A DNA stretch of 64,000 nucleotides, taken from the NCBI GenBank assembly GCA_017562135.1, contig QEYB01001670.1, forward strand, positions 1-64,000. The letters run 5' to 3'. Shown piece by piece: positions 1-10,779 of the stretch (positions are counted from its first letter, which is position 1; each line of letters starts with the position of its first letter). A model generated the notes under the pieces. The model was not told the origin of the DNA. It saw nothing but the letters and a program-made list of their open reading frames with translations, and did no database searches. The translations under genes were made by a program, and so were the position numbers. The DNA comes from Dipylidium caninum (Eukaryota; Platyhelminthes; Cestoda; Cyclophyllidea; Dipylidiidae).

Positions 1-3000
1 CCCCAGGTGCAATGTTGAGATAAATAAAAAATAATTATTCTCTGAGTATCGCAAGCACAGACAGAATGTGAGAGGATCACTACGACGAAGACGTGAACTT
101 GGTTAGCAACTTCAGCAACTTTTTTCGGTCCCCTACGGCGATCTCATCATTATGATTCCGTGATTAATAAATCTTCTTAAATATAATGAGAGCGAAAAGT
201 GTGCATTTTTTAAAAGACGTTTTACTTCCAACGGCTGTGTGCCATTCTAATCTTTCATCAGTCAAAGAGTAAAGTGGGAGTTCAGAGCGAGAGTTTAAAG
301 AATTTAAAATATTAGAAGTATACATCGATATATAAAGCGTGATTATGTGACCCCACTCTTAAATGGGCAATCATTTTCTAATGAATATATTAGTCGAACG
401 TGATGCATGTCTCGGCCGTTATCTCTATCCTCCGAGTGACTCCGCGAGAAGAATCCTCCACCTCAGATACAGTTCTTGGCGTTCGAAGGTTGGGAAGGAG
501 CTTTGGCGCCTTCGTTCCAGTGACAGAACGTTCATAAGTTGATTTGGTTTGCGACTGCCTTAGAACGAGTTAGGGCCTCACAGATATTTTAATGGGGTGA
601 TTCAAGCTCGGTTAATGATCTGTCGAGACTGATCCGCAACAAGAAAAGTGGACAAATGTAACGTTTACAGGAATGCCCAATATGGAAATTTTCGTTACCT
701 AAAGTCCTCATTAATTTACTGTTGGTTTATTAATTTCTGCTTGTCGACAATTGTTGTTGGCCGAGGTTTTGACTTGTTTTAAACACGTTTTCAAGAGGAG
801 AGAAAAACGTAAGGGGAAATCTAGAAAAGGGTGGCATTTCACGTAAGGAAAAGTCCGAAGGATAGTAAAGAATGTTGTCATTAATACAGTATCATGGCAA
901 GATAAACGGGATCTATAATAGTGAAGAGATCGTTGGCTTAAAAAATCAAAAACGATAATAATTTACTCTTGCACTGCGAAGATGTTATCAGTATTAATGT
1001 CTCAGGGGAACGTGTAATGAGTCCTGGATTGAAGGTTGGACCACGGAATGGTCGATTAGAGAAGATTAAGGATCAGAATTAGCTTGGTTAAAGTGTATCT
1101 CACCACATCGCTTCTTTGCCACGCAATCCCCATCGACTAATTTTGAAATAGGTGTTTCTTATTGCAGTATAAGTTTTTCAAATCGACTAAGTCATTAGTA
1201 GTCTAAGGCACTCTCAAGCAGCGTCTTGCCCACATTGTTACCTTACTTTATTTTAAGTATGTATAGCTGTCATGTGGATAATTTCTTGCATGGCAATTCC
1301 AGCGTTGTACACGCGAGTTTATGGTTTCTCCATCCTTGATTAGATTTTTGCATGCGTACGTTCATAAAGCCGTCCGCAGCAAGGTCTAGATTTGTACTTT
1401 CGCAAGATCACGAATACTTGGAAGCACATCTCACGGTGGAATGAACTTTGTATGGCGAAAGGTAAAGTTAGCATCCAGGGCGTCTATCCGGAAATTGCCA
1501 TCTCAACATGCTTTTCTGGGTTCAAGGTAAATTCACTTTGCACATATCCGATTAGAGTCCATGAACCACACATTACATCCTAAAAACAGTTTCCTTCCGC
1601 CTAAGGGAGGCGGAATCCGTTCACCCTTTTCCCTTCTTTCGTGGTATGGAAAGATGAACGGTTGAAATCAGTCGTTTTTCTGTCCCACCTCTCCATTTCT
1701 TGTAGCTGCTCTTTCGCAGTGGCTCACGATGGCACGGTATCTATGGCATACGTTGAAACACTTGAAGGTAGCCAGCAGTGCTAGAGTTAGCGAGGTAACC
1801 ATAAGGCGAATGAATTTTTCCGACCTCTAATTATCCCCTTTTCTAAAGATATTTTGACAATAGAGCTGCCTTTGCTTTGCAAATGTGTACGGGTCAAAGC
1901 CTCATAGTCAGGGCGCGTGGTTGAGGCCGCTGGTTAGTCGTGCCTGCTCACATCCCCGTGCCGCAGCTGCCGTCTCCGCGTTGCCGTCCTGCATGCGTCC
2001 ATCCGTCAGAGCTGTGACCTCAGGTCAGTCACGACTGTGCACCAATCACAGACTGAGTGTCTTTTTTCTCCAAAGTCGGGTTGACAGCACAATTAAGTGC
2101 GGGCTGGGCATTTTGGCTATCCGACCCGCATTTGCTTAGAATTTTCCTGTTTCTTTCTGCAAAATCATGAAATTCACCCACCATTAACTGACGCATCGAT
2201 GACATGGCGGTGTACAAAATGGAGCAAATCGACTTATTGCGAAGAGGAATAGAAGGCAGCAGAAGAATGAAAATGGGGAGGACTGCCTTCTGCGAGAATA
2301 GGACTTGACTTTAAAGCCTCTTTAAGGCGTGGGTTTAAGCGCATAATTTCAAACGTCGAATATGAATTTGACGGAGCCTCTGATGGGCTGTTGGGTGAAC
2401 TGTGACACTGACAGGCTTCCCCTCACTGCAAGAATTTTTCCTTTCACATGAGCTACTCCCCTCGAGGGGTTAATGAAGGGCCAAGTGCGCTGAAAGGGGG
2501 AATTAGGGCTACTCAGTAGTATCGAAAGGTGATGTGTTGATAAACGACCTGATGCCCATTTAAATTGCCTCTATCTTGGCTGTATTAGATAAGGGCTAGG
2601 GTCTAGTCTTTTACCTCCATCCCACCGCTTGCAGCACCACCCTGGGGCATTTAGAAAGTTTCATTGATGGAGAACGTTGTTTTGGTGAACGTCCAAAGCA
2701 TTTTACACGCTTCAAAAGTAATTTAGGCACCATAAATCTCAAGCACTAATGATAGTTTGGAAGAACTCGCTGATGCGCTACTTCCCATTTGAGACAAGCA
2801 GCACACTGACAAAGGCAAGTTTTGCAGTTAGTTCAGTCCCTTCCACTGACATGAGGTAAAATGCCCCAAAGAGAAACGGTGTGTTGCAAGGCTTGGGCAT
2901 TACTCTCCATCGAGGCAACCGAACGGCCCCACTCCTATTTACGTGTCTGCCGTCGTTTCGATGCTACGCCCCTCGTGGACGTAGAACACTCACAGCCTGG

Positions 3001-3085
3001 TTTTTAGTCCGACTCGAGATTGCCTAAATCTGGATTAGAGGAAAGCCCAAAAACTGAAGTATTTCACATTTTAATCGCCTCGTCG
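1..3085. other. Stretch without recognisable gene
   Basis: No reading frame here has a recognisable domain, and the open frames are short (at most about 85 codons). The hairpin and TATA modules that fill the rest of the left half of the window were not seen here. The base composition is richer in A and T than the repeat cluster and resembles the INTS4 introns. Exons of an intron-rich gene, including missing INTS4 5' exons, could be hidden here, but none could be supported by eye. Confidence 0.5.
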
Positions 3086-3106
3086 CTCTCTCTCTCTCTC
3101 TCTCTC
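3086..3106. repeat. (CT)n microsatellite
   Basis: About ten uninterrupted CT dinucleotides. It lies just upstream of a local GC-rich patch (3.22-3.58 kb). No function is implied. Confidence 0.9.
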
Positions 3107-3219
3107 GCTTCGCCCCGCTACATGAATTGAAACATGAATTTTGTGCAGTTATTTACGTTCGAGGCAGAAACACCAAATAATTTGGTCTTGTGAAGCTCTA
3201 ATTGTGATGGTTAGCCTGG

Positions 3220-3580
3220 CACGGTTTAGTTGACCGGCGCCGACAACCAAACGACCGAGTGACCTGATCCAGTGACTCATCGCGGCCTCGAAACACTCGC
3301 CTCCGGCCGCGTCATGTGACAGCCGTCCGGTTCGACTGCGAGCCGCCGGACGCGGGCGCGGGCACGAGGCGGCTGCGGAAATGTGGCGAAACACACCAGT
3401 GTCGGGGAAGGCCCTGGTAGCTCGGGGGGAAGGAATGAACGACACACCGGAACTGCGGAGAGCCTGAGGGAGCCTTTGGAAGAATGCGTTTCGCCGACTC
3501 GTCACCGTTTCTACTCGCACCCACCATCTCCTGTCGGTGGTGCGACGTCCTCTTGAGAGCGACATTTTCGACTGTCATGT
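3220..3580. other. GC-rich, CpG-rich patch
   Basis: A local block unusually rich in G, C and CpG compared with the sequence on both sides. A 138-codon minus-strand frame crosses it, but it is arginine-, serine- and proline-rich in the manner of a translated GC-rich stretch and shows no recognised domain. It could be a CpG-rich promoter or first exon, or a repeat remnant. Nothing in the sequence decides between these. Confidence 0.4.
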
Positions 3581-4390
3581 TTCGTAGCTCTCAGCGTTGG
3601 TTGTGAGACGGCTTCGTCAAATAAACATCGTCTCGCGAACTCCCTTGAACCACTCGCATGAAGCTGTTCTTTTCGTGGACTTCAAGGTGTTAGCCGTGAA
3701 AGCCGGATGACGAAACTGTCCAGCCTTACAACTGGCTACTGTTTTACTCTACGAAATCCCATTCCAAATAAAAAAATATAGGCGGTTTCTGCCGCCCTTA
3801 ATTCCGCAATTTGAAAGACAACTGCTAACATTCACGACTTAGAAGAAAACAGTGCTCCAGCCGCATTATTTAAACTACAGGCCTTTCGCGCTTTATCCTT
3901 GCAGCAACCTCCTTCGACCTCCTTCTCTGAGTGGATTTCCACGACACCTCGACACGCAGCCGATATGGAATCCAAAACCAGTAGATTCTTTCCACATTTG
4001 CTCGATTGATTGGCAGTTAGCTCCTCTAGATCAGGCTACTTCACACACTTGTGACTGTCACGCGGACACACTGTTTCCTCATCACCTTTGATAGCCCATA
4101 AACCATCCCAGATAGCAGAAATATCTCCTCTAATAAAAATGGCTGCTACGACGATCCGAGTGTGGCGCAAATTTAGTAAAAGACTGATGGCATCGGCACC
4201 CTTTATTATCTCTATTTTTCTGCTGGCAAAAACAAAACGCGTTGAAACACTTCGATGCCTCCATGTTGAATTAAGTTAGTGCGGATGTTTGTGCGCACGC
4301 CCTCACGCCGGCCAATGGAGGAGTGACTGCGGCGCGTTGACCAATCAACTGTGGGGTTAGAGTTTAAAGGTCACCTAATCGATTTTTAAA

Positions 4391-4402
4391 AGTATATAAG
4401 AC
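4391..4402 (+). promoter_or_regulatory. Isolated TATA-like box (P-like)
   Basis: Reads AGTATATAAGACG. In the repeat units the equivalent position reads GAGTATATGAAGACGG, so the TATA core and the following GAC are shared. An H2-like hairpin lies about 55 bp downstream. This is probably a diverged, shortened relative of the repeat-unit promoter module. Promoter activity is inferred from the TATA core only. Confidence 0.45.
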
Positions 4403-4452
4403 GGCGTCTTCCACTTTGATTTGCGTGTCATGATGACTGCTAGGTGGGTAAA

Positions 4453-4519
4453 GGTGGCGCTTGATCTCAACACTGTTAGACCAAACAGTGTTGACGTCAG
4501 GTTTGCACATTTATTCACT
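4453..4519 (+). repeat. Hairpin, H2-like, divergent apical stem
   Basis: The apical stem is CAACACTGTT pairing perfectly with AACAGTGTTG across a loop of 6 nt. The left arm keeps the GGTGGCGCTTGAT framework and the right arm keeps the GCACATTTATTCACT framework seen in H2 copies. Both apical strands differ from the usual H2 stem (CAAGACTGAC / GTCAGTCTTG) while pairing is retained. This is the copy furthest left in the window. Confidence 0.6.
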
Positions 4520-6700
4520 TGAGACGACGACTCATCCGCTGACGGTAACCTGCCTATCGATGCGCCTTTTTTGTATTTATTAGAAGTTGAAATAATGTTT
4601 GGGTTGATCGTACCTCTGGTACATAGCCACTATGGACGGTACTGAAAGTGACGAGGCGAGAGGTTCTCATGAGGTCTGGACGGAGAGAACGAAACGATGC
4701 CTTCACCGCAGAGGACATGAGTCGCAGATTTGGAAGGTTTCCCCATTCCAACGCATCGTCGAATCGGAGAATAAAGTTGCATAGTGGTTGGTTACTCTGT
4801 GAACGCCCGTCGTTGGGTGGCTATCGAGTTTGGAGGTTGGGTAAAACATAGCGAAGATGATAGTCAGGGCTGAGATTCCTAAGCGATGACATGGTTGACT
4901 GGTTGATAAGGTTCCACCGTTGAATGTTTGTTCTGGAGAAGGACAGGAAATATTTGGCATTCAGGCGCTAGGTCCGCATAGCTCACGGCGCGTTGTTCCG
5001 AGCCTTGCCGGAGCAAAATCTTGTATCTAGAGTCTATTCAGCAGAAGACAATAGGGCAAAACTTGGTGTCATGGGTATTTGGTCAGCCGTTAGATTGAAA
5101 ATATTGTACAGGGGTTTCCAAGGTGTCTGTTGACTTGTCTCAAAATAGCAAACAGGTCATGCAGCATCGCGGTGCTCGTCAGTTCGCTCTTTGGGAGATT
5201 GGAAGAACAGCCGAAAGGTACGAGATGGGACGCTCTTTGAAGACCTGGAAACAGCGCTGGGGGTTAGAGTCAGCTGCCGGATCCACGTGTAAAAGCCTAA
5301 AAGCATTGGTTTGGACCTTTTTGCATGACGTAGGTGGATGCACTAGCACGAGATGGAATTGTTAACAGCTTTGGTGTGAATTCAACCGGCGTGTGCGTCG
5401 CAGCGGAGTTGTGGTGCCGTAAGAGTGTTGTCATGCTGCCGCACTCCCAGTGGAGGTTGCAGCTACCGCAAATACTTGCATGAAACCCAAGGTCCCACTG
5501 AAATGAGTGCTATGTAGTTGAGGGCTGGCACAGTCGGTGTCCCCACATTCTTTGTGATCGCAGGAGCCATTTTGATCGGTTTCCGTGGCCTGTGGAGGTA
5601 TCTCCATTGAATGCACCCAAGCGTGCAGCCGATCGAGTTAGCAAAGATGCGGAATATCAGGTGGTGGACACGAGTGGTCTCGCAGCCTATTTCCGTGTGG
5701 TTCGGCTGCGTTCTGGCGGCCTGACTCCGCGCACGCTCTGCGACGTGGTTCGTGGCAGTGTGACCGGAAAATCCCATCCTCTCACTTCTACGAGGTGAAG
5801 TGGTGACTCACGCCTCATGAAGACGTAAATTTACTAAGTTAATAAGACGGAAGCTAATACTCCTCACTTCGTACTCATGGATTTGAGTGTTACTTAAGTA
5901 AACCTTCGAGACAATTAATTGTGACCAAAGTTAGCTGAATACACTCGAGCCTCATGATTCTCCGCTGAATGGCTCGGTAAATTATGGGGTCCCGTAACCT
6001 ACCACGGCAACGCTCTTGCCCAACCGAGGAGTATTCTTTGGTTCGGAAGAACCACACAGTAGGTGAAGGTGTGATGCTACCAAGTATATTTGCTCTTACA
6101 CTTTGGTATTTTCCTCGGGTGTACACACAACAACATATGGAAAGAAGTCCCAAGGCCATCGAGGGCAGTGCAGTCCGGTCCCCGCAGGTGAAGCTTAGTT
6201 GTGCCACAACTGGATGGGTGTTGACGAGGGAGCGACGAACAACTCAGGGCACTTTAACCCCCACTGGGACTGTATGGAACGCAAGAAGGTAGAGACTGAA
6301 AAAGCGCGCCAGATGTGTCGCTCTAGAAAGGTTAAACAAGTTGTCAACAACGTCCTCGTCTCCGGTAGCCTGTTCTATCCACAACCGTCTTCGTTGTGCG
6401 CCGATGTCATTTTCAGTCGAGACCGACGCCTTTTCTGATGCTGATGGCGATGGAACAGCCCCATGATGAGCCCTGTTGTGCGGACCAACCTTCTTCTCCT
6501 AAAATTTCACAAGCCCTAAAACGAAGTTTAAACTGTTACTGTTAGCTTATTAAGTAAAGCCTTGTTTCCACGGGCCAACTTGGGGTGGAGGTGGGAGTGG
6601 CAGTTGTCGCTTTGTCGTGACAGGAGGGCTACTTTGGCACTTCCTGAAGCGTCCCACTGAGAGAAGTGTGAACAGTGGCTTCCGACGATGAACATCCTCA
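4520..6700. other. Stretch without recognisable gene
   Basis: Only short overlapping open frames on both strands (up to about 105 codons), none with a recognised domain and none repeated elsewhere in the window. No hairpin or TATA module was seen. It may contain old, unrecognised repeat sequence. Confidence 0.45.
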
Positions 6701-6939
6701 ACCCTGAGATTCTCCCCATTTAGTCCCGGTGGGAGTCCACTTTGGAGAATTGACAGCCGAGCACCAGATCTCTCGACTTAACCCGTACAAAACTGATAAA
6801 AGCGCCCTTTCGTTGATCCCATGTGGAAGACTCTCTATACTTGGCGAGAGGTGGTGTGACATCATTTCTTTTCCATCGCCCAGACCAAATTCTTTTATAC
6901 GACAATAAACGGTGCAACTCTACGCCAAGCTGACTTAGG

Positions 6940-7175
6940 TGAGAGTGAAAACGGGAGGTGGGAGGGAAGAAGACCAAAGTTGGATTTCAGTGAAAAGATT
7001 GACATGAGAGTCAGGAGTAGATTAGCAATGTCACGAGTGCAAAGAAGGCCCTTTAAGCTTAGCTTATTGTGTGTGTTACAGATGGCTTTGGAGAGTGGCA
7101 ACGGCAGGTGGGAGAGAAGAAGACGAAAGTTTGGTTTCGGTGGAAAGATTGACATGCGAGTCAAAAGTACGGTGT
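6940..7175 (+). repeat. Local tandem duplication in U1
   Basis: Two diverged direct copies of a roughly 75-bp segment, at about 6,945-7,020 and 7,095-7,170. Each contains GAAAGATTGACATG followed by GAGTCA. A third relative lies at about 23,805-23,870 in U4. This supports homology of the upstream modules of U1 and U4. Confidence 0.6.
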
Positions 7176-8291
7176 TGCGGTTAAAGAAAGCGAGCAGAAT
7201 TTTTAGGGGTAAACACCTGACAGGACTACAGAATTCACGTTATCTCGACAACTGTGTCAAGTTTTGTCGCATTGTCTTCCCTCGCATGACATCGTTATGA
7301 GTGGCGTGGAAGGCAGACCTTTCGGTCACGCACGAAGGGGTGTTTCAGTCTTCACTCAAGCGCAGACATGTTCATCGTCATAAAGACGGAATGTCGATCT
7401 CCACATCAGTTAGAGCGGACCAATGCCCTGCACTAGCTGAGGAGATACGTGAAGAGTTGGCTCCCATCCGACGTTTGCCCACAATCGAGTTCATGTCTTC
7501 AGTTTTGCAATCATTTATTCCTTCCACTCTCCCACTTTTCTCCACCTCTGTGTGGATCAATCTCTTTCCCCTTATTGCCTACGCACTCCACCCTACTGGT
7601 CCCCAGGGCCCAAAATCCCTACCAGACCATCAACAAACACATACACGCGCTGTAGGAAAAAGCAAAGAAAATTGGCATGAATAAAGGGGATATGGGATGC
7701 ATTCAGGGCGGGTGGAATAAAGTGATGAACTGCAGGCAACTGAGTGAAGAGTTGACGAGGATATTGTAACTGCATGCATGAACAAGGTGGAGAAAATTAA
7801 AATGAGTAAAAGCATTAAGGGAAGAGCAGGTGAAATAAGGTGATGGATAACTGATAAGTAGGCGAAGAATTGACAAAGACATGGTTACTACAAGCTTGAA
7901 TACGAGACAATAGGGGATGATCACCGTGGCGAAACAGGCCCGACGGACCGGTAAGAGATTTCACTCTGCCACACTCAAATCCTCAGGGATGCGCAATATT
8001 TCATCAGATTCAGCGCCTTCTTGGGTAGAGGGGAACGAACTAACTGATTCATCCTCCGGCTACTCCTCCAATGCGCTCTTGTGGACGTCATTGTTTGCGG
8101 CTTCACGACTTATTCCTACATTCGAGGCGAAAGTCACGCCTTAGATGATCATGTCACCATATCACTTAAACAGGCTAATCAGACAGGCTTACAACACCCC
8201 AACCACAGTTCGTGACTCAGGTGTCGAAACATTGTTTGACCTCCACTCGAAACCGATTATCTTTGTGAAATTCGGCCTCGACCTGACAAAC

Positions 8292-8304
8292 GGGAGTATA
8301 TGAA
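8292..8304 (+). promoter_or_regulatory. TATA-like box of U1 (P module)
   Basis: GGGAGTATATGAAGACCGC, preceded by the conserved phrase around ACCTCCACTCGAAACCGA and CTCGACCTGACA and followed by GTGTGAGCAC about 25 bp downstream, as in the other P copies. Promoter function is inferred from the TATA core and its conservation. Confidence 0.5.
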
Positions 8305-8937
8305 GACCGCGTCCAGCAATGTGTGAGCACAGCAGAGGCCCGAGGGGACGAAGAATTGATGTTGACTGAGATGTGTTGATGCGGGAATGTCTATTCTGCG
8401 ATTTCGTGACCTAAAGTCATCTCTCCACGTCTCTCCTCATTGTGTGCTGAGTTTGGCTTTGCATGCCATATTGTGGTCGAATGTGTGGCAGGACTTCAAA
8501 GCCGGCTTGGGAGCCGCATGCCCGACATTCTTTGGTCTCTATGCCTATTTCCTGACATACCTGCTTCTTCATTCGCATCCCTTATTTTACTGCACCGCTC
8601 CCTGTTTCTACGAATCGTCACAGTCATTCTCGCCAAATCCGGAGGCTGAATTTCCAGTCTTTTAACAAACAAAGTAACAAGCCATCTAACATGATAGAAC
8701 CTCCCCTCGCTACGATTGTCGCTCTCAACGTTGTTAATCACGAATGCTTGGAGAAGAAACAATGCACCAGAAGCTGCCAAACAGTATCGTCAGGAGGACT
8801 CCAATCCAGCTTGCAATTGCATGGGGGGGGGACGGGGAGGAGGCGAACGAAGAATAAGTGGAGTTAGACATGAGACATTTGAGCAAGTGAAATGCGAGTT
8901 GAAGAACTTTTGCGAATGTGAGATGTACACGGTGACC

Positions 8938-9006
8938 GAATGTAGCGCGTGATCCCAAAGCGCACAGAAATGAGTGCACTTTGACATCAAACGCTGCATT
9001 TTCTCG
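8938..9006 (+). repeat. Hairpin H1, U1 copy
   Basis: Left arm GAATGTAGCGCGTGATCCC, then AAAGCGCAC; right arm GTGCACTTTGACATCAAACG then CTGCATTTTCTC. The apical pairing AAAGCGCAC with GTGCACTTT is nearly complete. A pyrimidine-rich stretch follows. Confidence 0.7.
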
Positions 9007-9663
9007 CCCCCGTTCGTCCGTCTCCGCCTGCTGCCACATAAATTCTTCGACCTCGGTAGTTCTTTATGCCCCATTTCGTCTTCCATACTGCAGCGCAACT
9101 CGCAATCCACGCCCCACTCTTCGATTTCCCCCCCCCCTTCCATCATAAAGCCCCACAACCAGCTACACAAGCTCAAATCTCCAAGATCTCGGTCCATCTT
9201 TCGCATTCTCCGTACATTTAACAATTAAGTGAATCATCTACTTCCACAATAGGCGTAAAAGACACCTTGTCTGGATTGAAGGAGTTCAACACTTTACTTC
9301 AATTGCGCCTTCTGACATCCTTTCTGGCACATTGCTGCTTGTCCACTTACCGGTACTAACGCGGAAATTGCGGGAATAAGACAATCTCGATGGAAGGCGA
9401 AAGAGTAAGTCAGTGCGTTGATGGTCTCCATATCCTGAAGAAAACAGCGAAGATTTGGTTACCTTCGCTTTCGCGGCCTCAAACACGCCTCACTCCTGCT
9501 ATGCTTCCGTTCCCGGCGCCCCTGTGATGCCATTCAGTCGACGGTCCCCGTCGAGCACGTTTCACTAGAAATTTATTGGTTTCTAAAGCGCAATTTGGGT
9601 TGTAGCGCGGACTTGAGTGATCGTGAGGAAGTATTTGAGCCACAGGCTTCTCCACTGGGGCAT

Positions 9664-9684
9664 GAGTGAGTGAGTGAGTGAGTG
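9664..9684. repeat. (GTGA)n short tandem repeat
   Basis: Five tandem GAGT/GTGA units inside U1. Low-complexity sequence only. Confidence 0.85.
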
Positions 9685-9842
9685 AATGCGGGAAATCACA
9701 ATCTACCTGTCAGGCTGCGGTGGAGATGAGGACGCAAAGACTGGAAGGGGATTTCGGACAAGGGGAGAAGCGGAAAAGAAGGAAATGCATCACCATTGGG
9801 GAGGAGGAAGAAAGACATCAGTTTAAAGAGCGATATGAGTGA

Positions 9843-9913
9843 TGGAATGTGTCGCTAGATTCCAAGACTGACCCACCACCGTCAGTCTTGAAGTCGAGGC
9901 CCACATTCACTCA
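9843..9913 (+). repeat. Hairpin H2, U1 copy
   Basis: Apical stem CCAAGACTGAC, loop CCACCACC, then GTCAGTCTTG. The basal arms GGAATGTGTCGCTAGATT and AAGTCGAGGCCCACATTC pair imperfectly. The sequence is nearly identical to the H2 copies of U4-U7. Confidence 0.85.
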
Positions 9914-10120
9914 CTCCAGACGCCTATTGCGGGACAGTCCACTCCTTGGCAGACATCGCCGCGGTTGGTGGCTCTGGTGTGGCGGAATCCGAGACGCGTT
10001 GATTTGGGGACGTCTACTCCGCCGCGGTCCCGTCGCTTAACCTCAGTCCTGCCTTCATCTCCTCATTAACTGGAAAAGAAGAGGTGAGTTAAAGTTTTGC
10101 CTTTTTGTCAGATGAAAATT

Positions 10121-10199
10121 GTGGACGAATGCGTGGCATTACTTCACAACCGACAGTGCATGTGTCCATTGTGAAGTTACATGCCCAGCTTTCTTTCAC
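10121..10199 (+). repeat. Hairpin H4, U1 copy
   Basis: Left arm includes GGCATTACTTCACAACCGAC; right arm includes GTCCATTGTGAAGTTACATG. The stem CTTCACAA pairs with TTGTGAAG, and the outer GGCAT pairs with ATGCC. It starts about 37 bp downstream of a donor-like GTGAGT at 10,084. Confidence 0.7.
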
Positions 10200-10422
10200 T
10201 TCGCACACCATAGCTGCTTTATCATAGACATCCTTTTCAATGCACTGCTTTTTGATTCGACACCTCGTGAAGTAAACTTATCAACTCTGATGAAATGAAC
10301 TGCTGGAAATGGACATGAAAGGGGAGGACGACTGCGGAGGACGCCAGGTTAGTGTGTTAAGTAAAAATTAATGCGGATCCTTGAGAATGTGGGTGACAGC
10401 TTCCTATGAAGTGCATCAGATG

Positions 10423-10492
10423 AGTGGACGTGGCGCGCCATTTCACAACTGACGGCGGTGCTTTGATTGTGATATGAGCGCACCACATCCTC
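10423..10492 (+). repeat. Hairpin H3, U1 copy
   Basis: Left arm GTGGACGTGGCGCGCCATTT then CACAACTGAC; right arm GATTGTGATATGAGCGCACC then ACATCC. The outer and middle stem pair well, and the apex is partly disrupted (GACGG / CTTTG). It lies about 75 bp downstream of the donor-like CAG|GTTAGT at 10,348. Confidence 0.7.
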
Positions 10493-10779
10493 CCATCTCA
10501 AACGTCCGTGGATTGCCATGCTAGTCTCTCTTTTCACTTGTCCCCGATACTACGCCACTCCATCCTTCTTTGGGAGATTCTGACACAATCCTCCCAGTTC
10601 ACCCGCTCGGAACCCTCACCGCCTGTCTTCTCTCGTTCCGATACTACAAATGACCGCCTCTCCATCCTTGTACCTGATCTCATATCTCACCCTTCTACCA
10701 CTACGACTGACTACGCCAGACAGTATGAAGTATATTTTCCTATTCAGCGGCATGCCATATAGCAGGCGATATGCTTGGA

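Larger units (their letters stand above)
6720..10770 (+). repeat. Composite repeat unit U1 (longest copy)
   Basis: This copy holds the most modules. It has an upstream block (6.8-7.5 kb, related to 23.65-24.25 kb); a block related to 13.0-13.33 kb (7.45-7.75 kb); P with a TATA-like box at 8,292; H1 at 8.94 kb; a block around 9.5-9.7 kb also found at 28.45-28.57 kb; H2 at 9.84 kb; D1-like GTGAGT at 10,084; H4 at 10.12 kb; D3-like GTTAGT at 10,348; and H3 at 10.42 kb. Module order differs somewhat from U4, because D1 and H4 follow H2. No transposase or reverse transcriptase frame was seen. It is interpreted as a non-autonomous, possibly nested, repeat; boundaries are approximate. Confidence 0.55.

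Noticed and set aside
3149..3565. 138-codon minus-strand frame in the GC-rich patch
   Set aside because: Arginine/serine/proline-rich composition typical of translated GC-rich DNA; overlapping frame also open; no domain or splice context.
10287..10320. Possible hammerhead ribozyme (CTGATGA followed by GAAA)
   Set aside because: The bases between CTGATGA and GAAA do not form stem II, and the element is altered in the other units (for example GCGATGAAA), so the catalytic core is not conserved.
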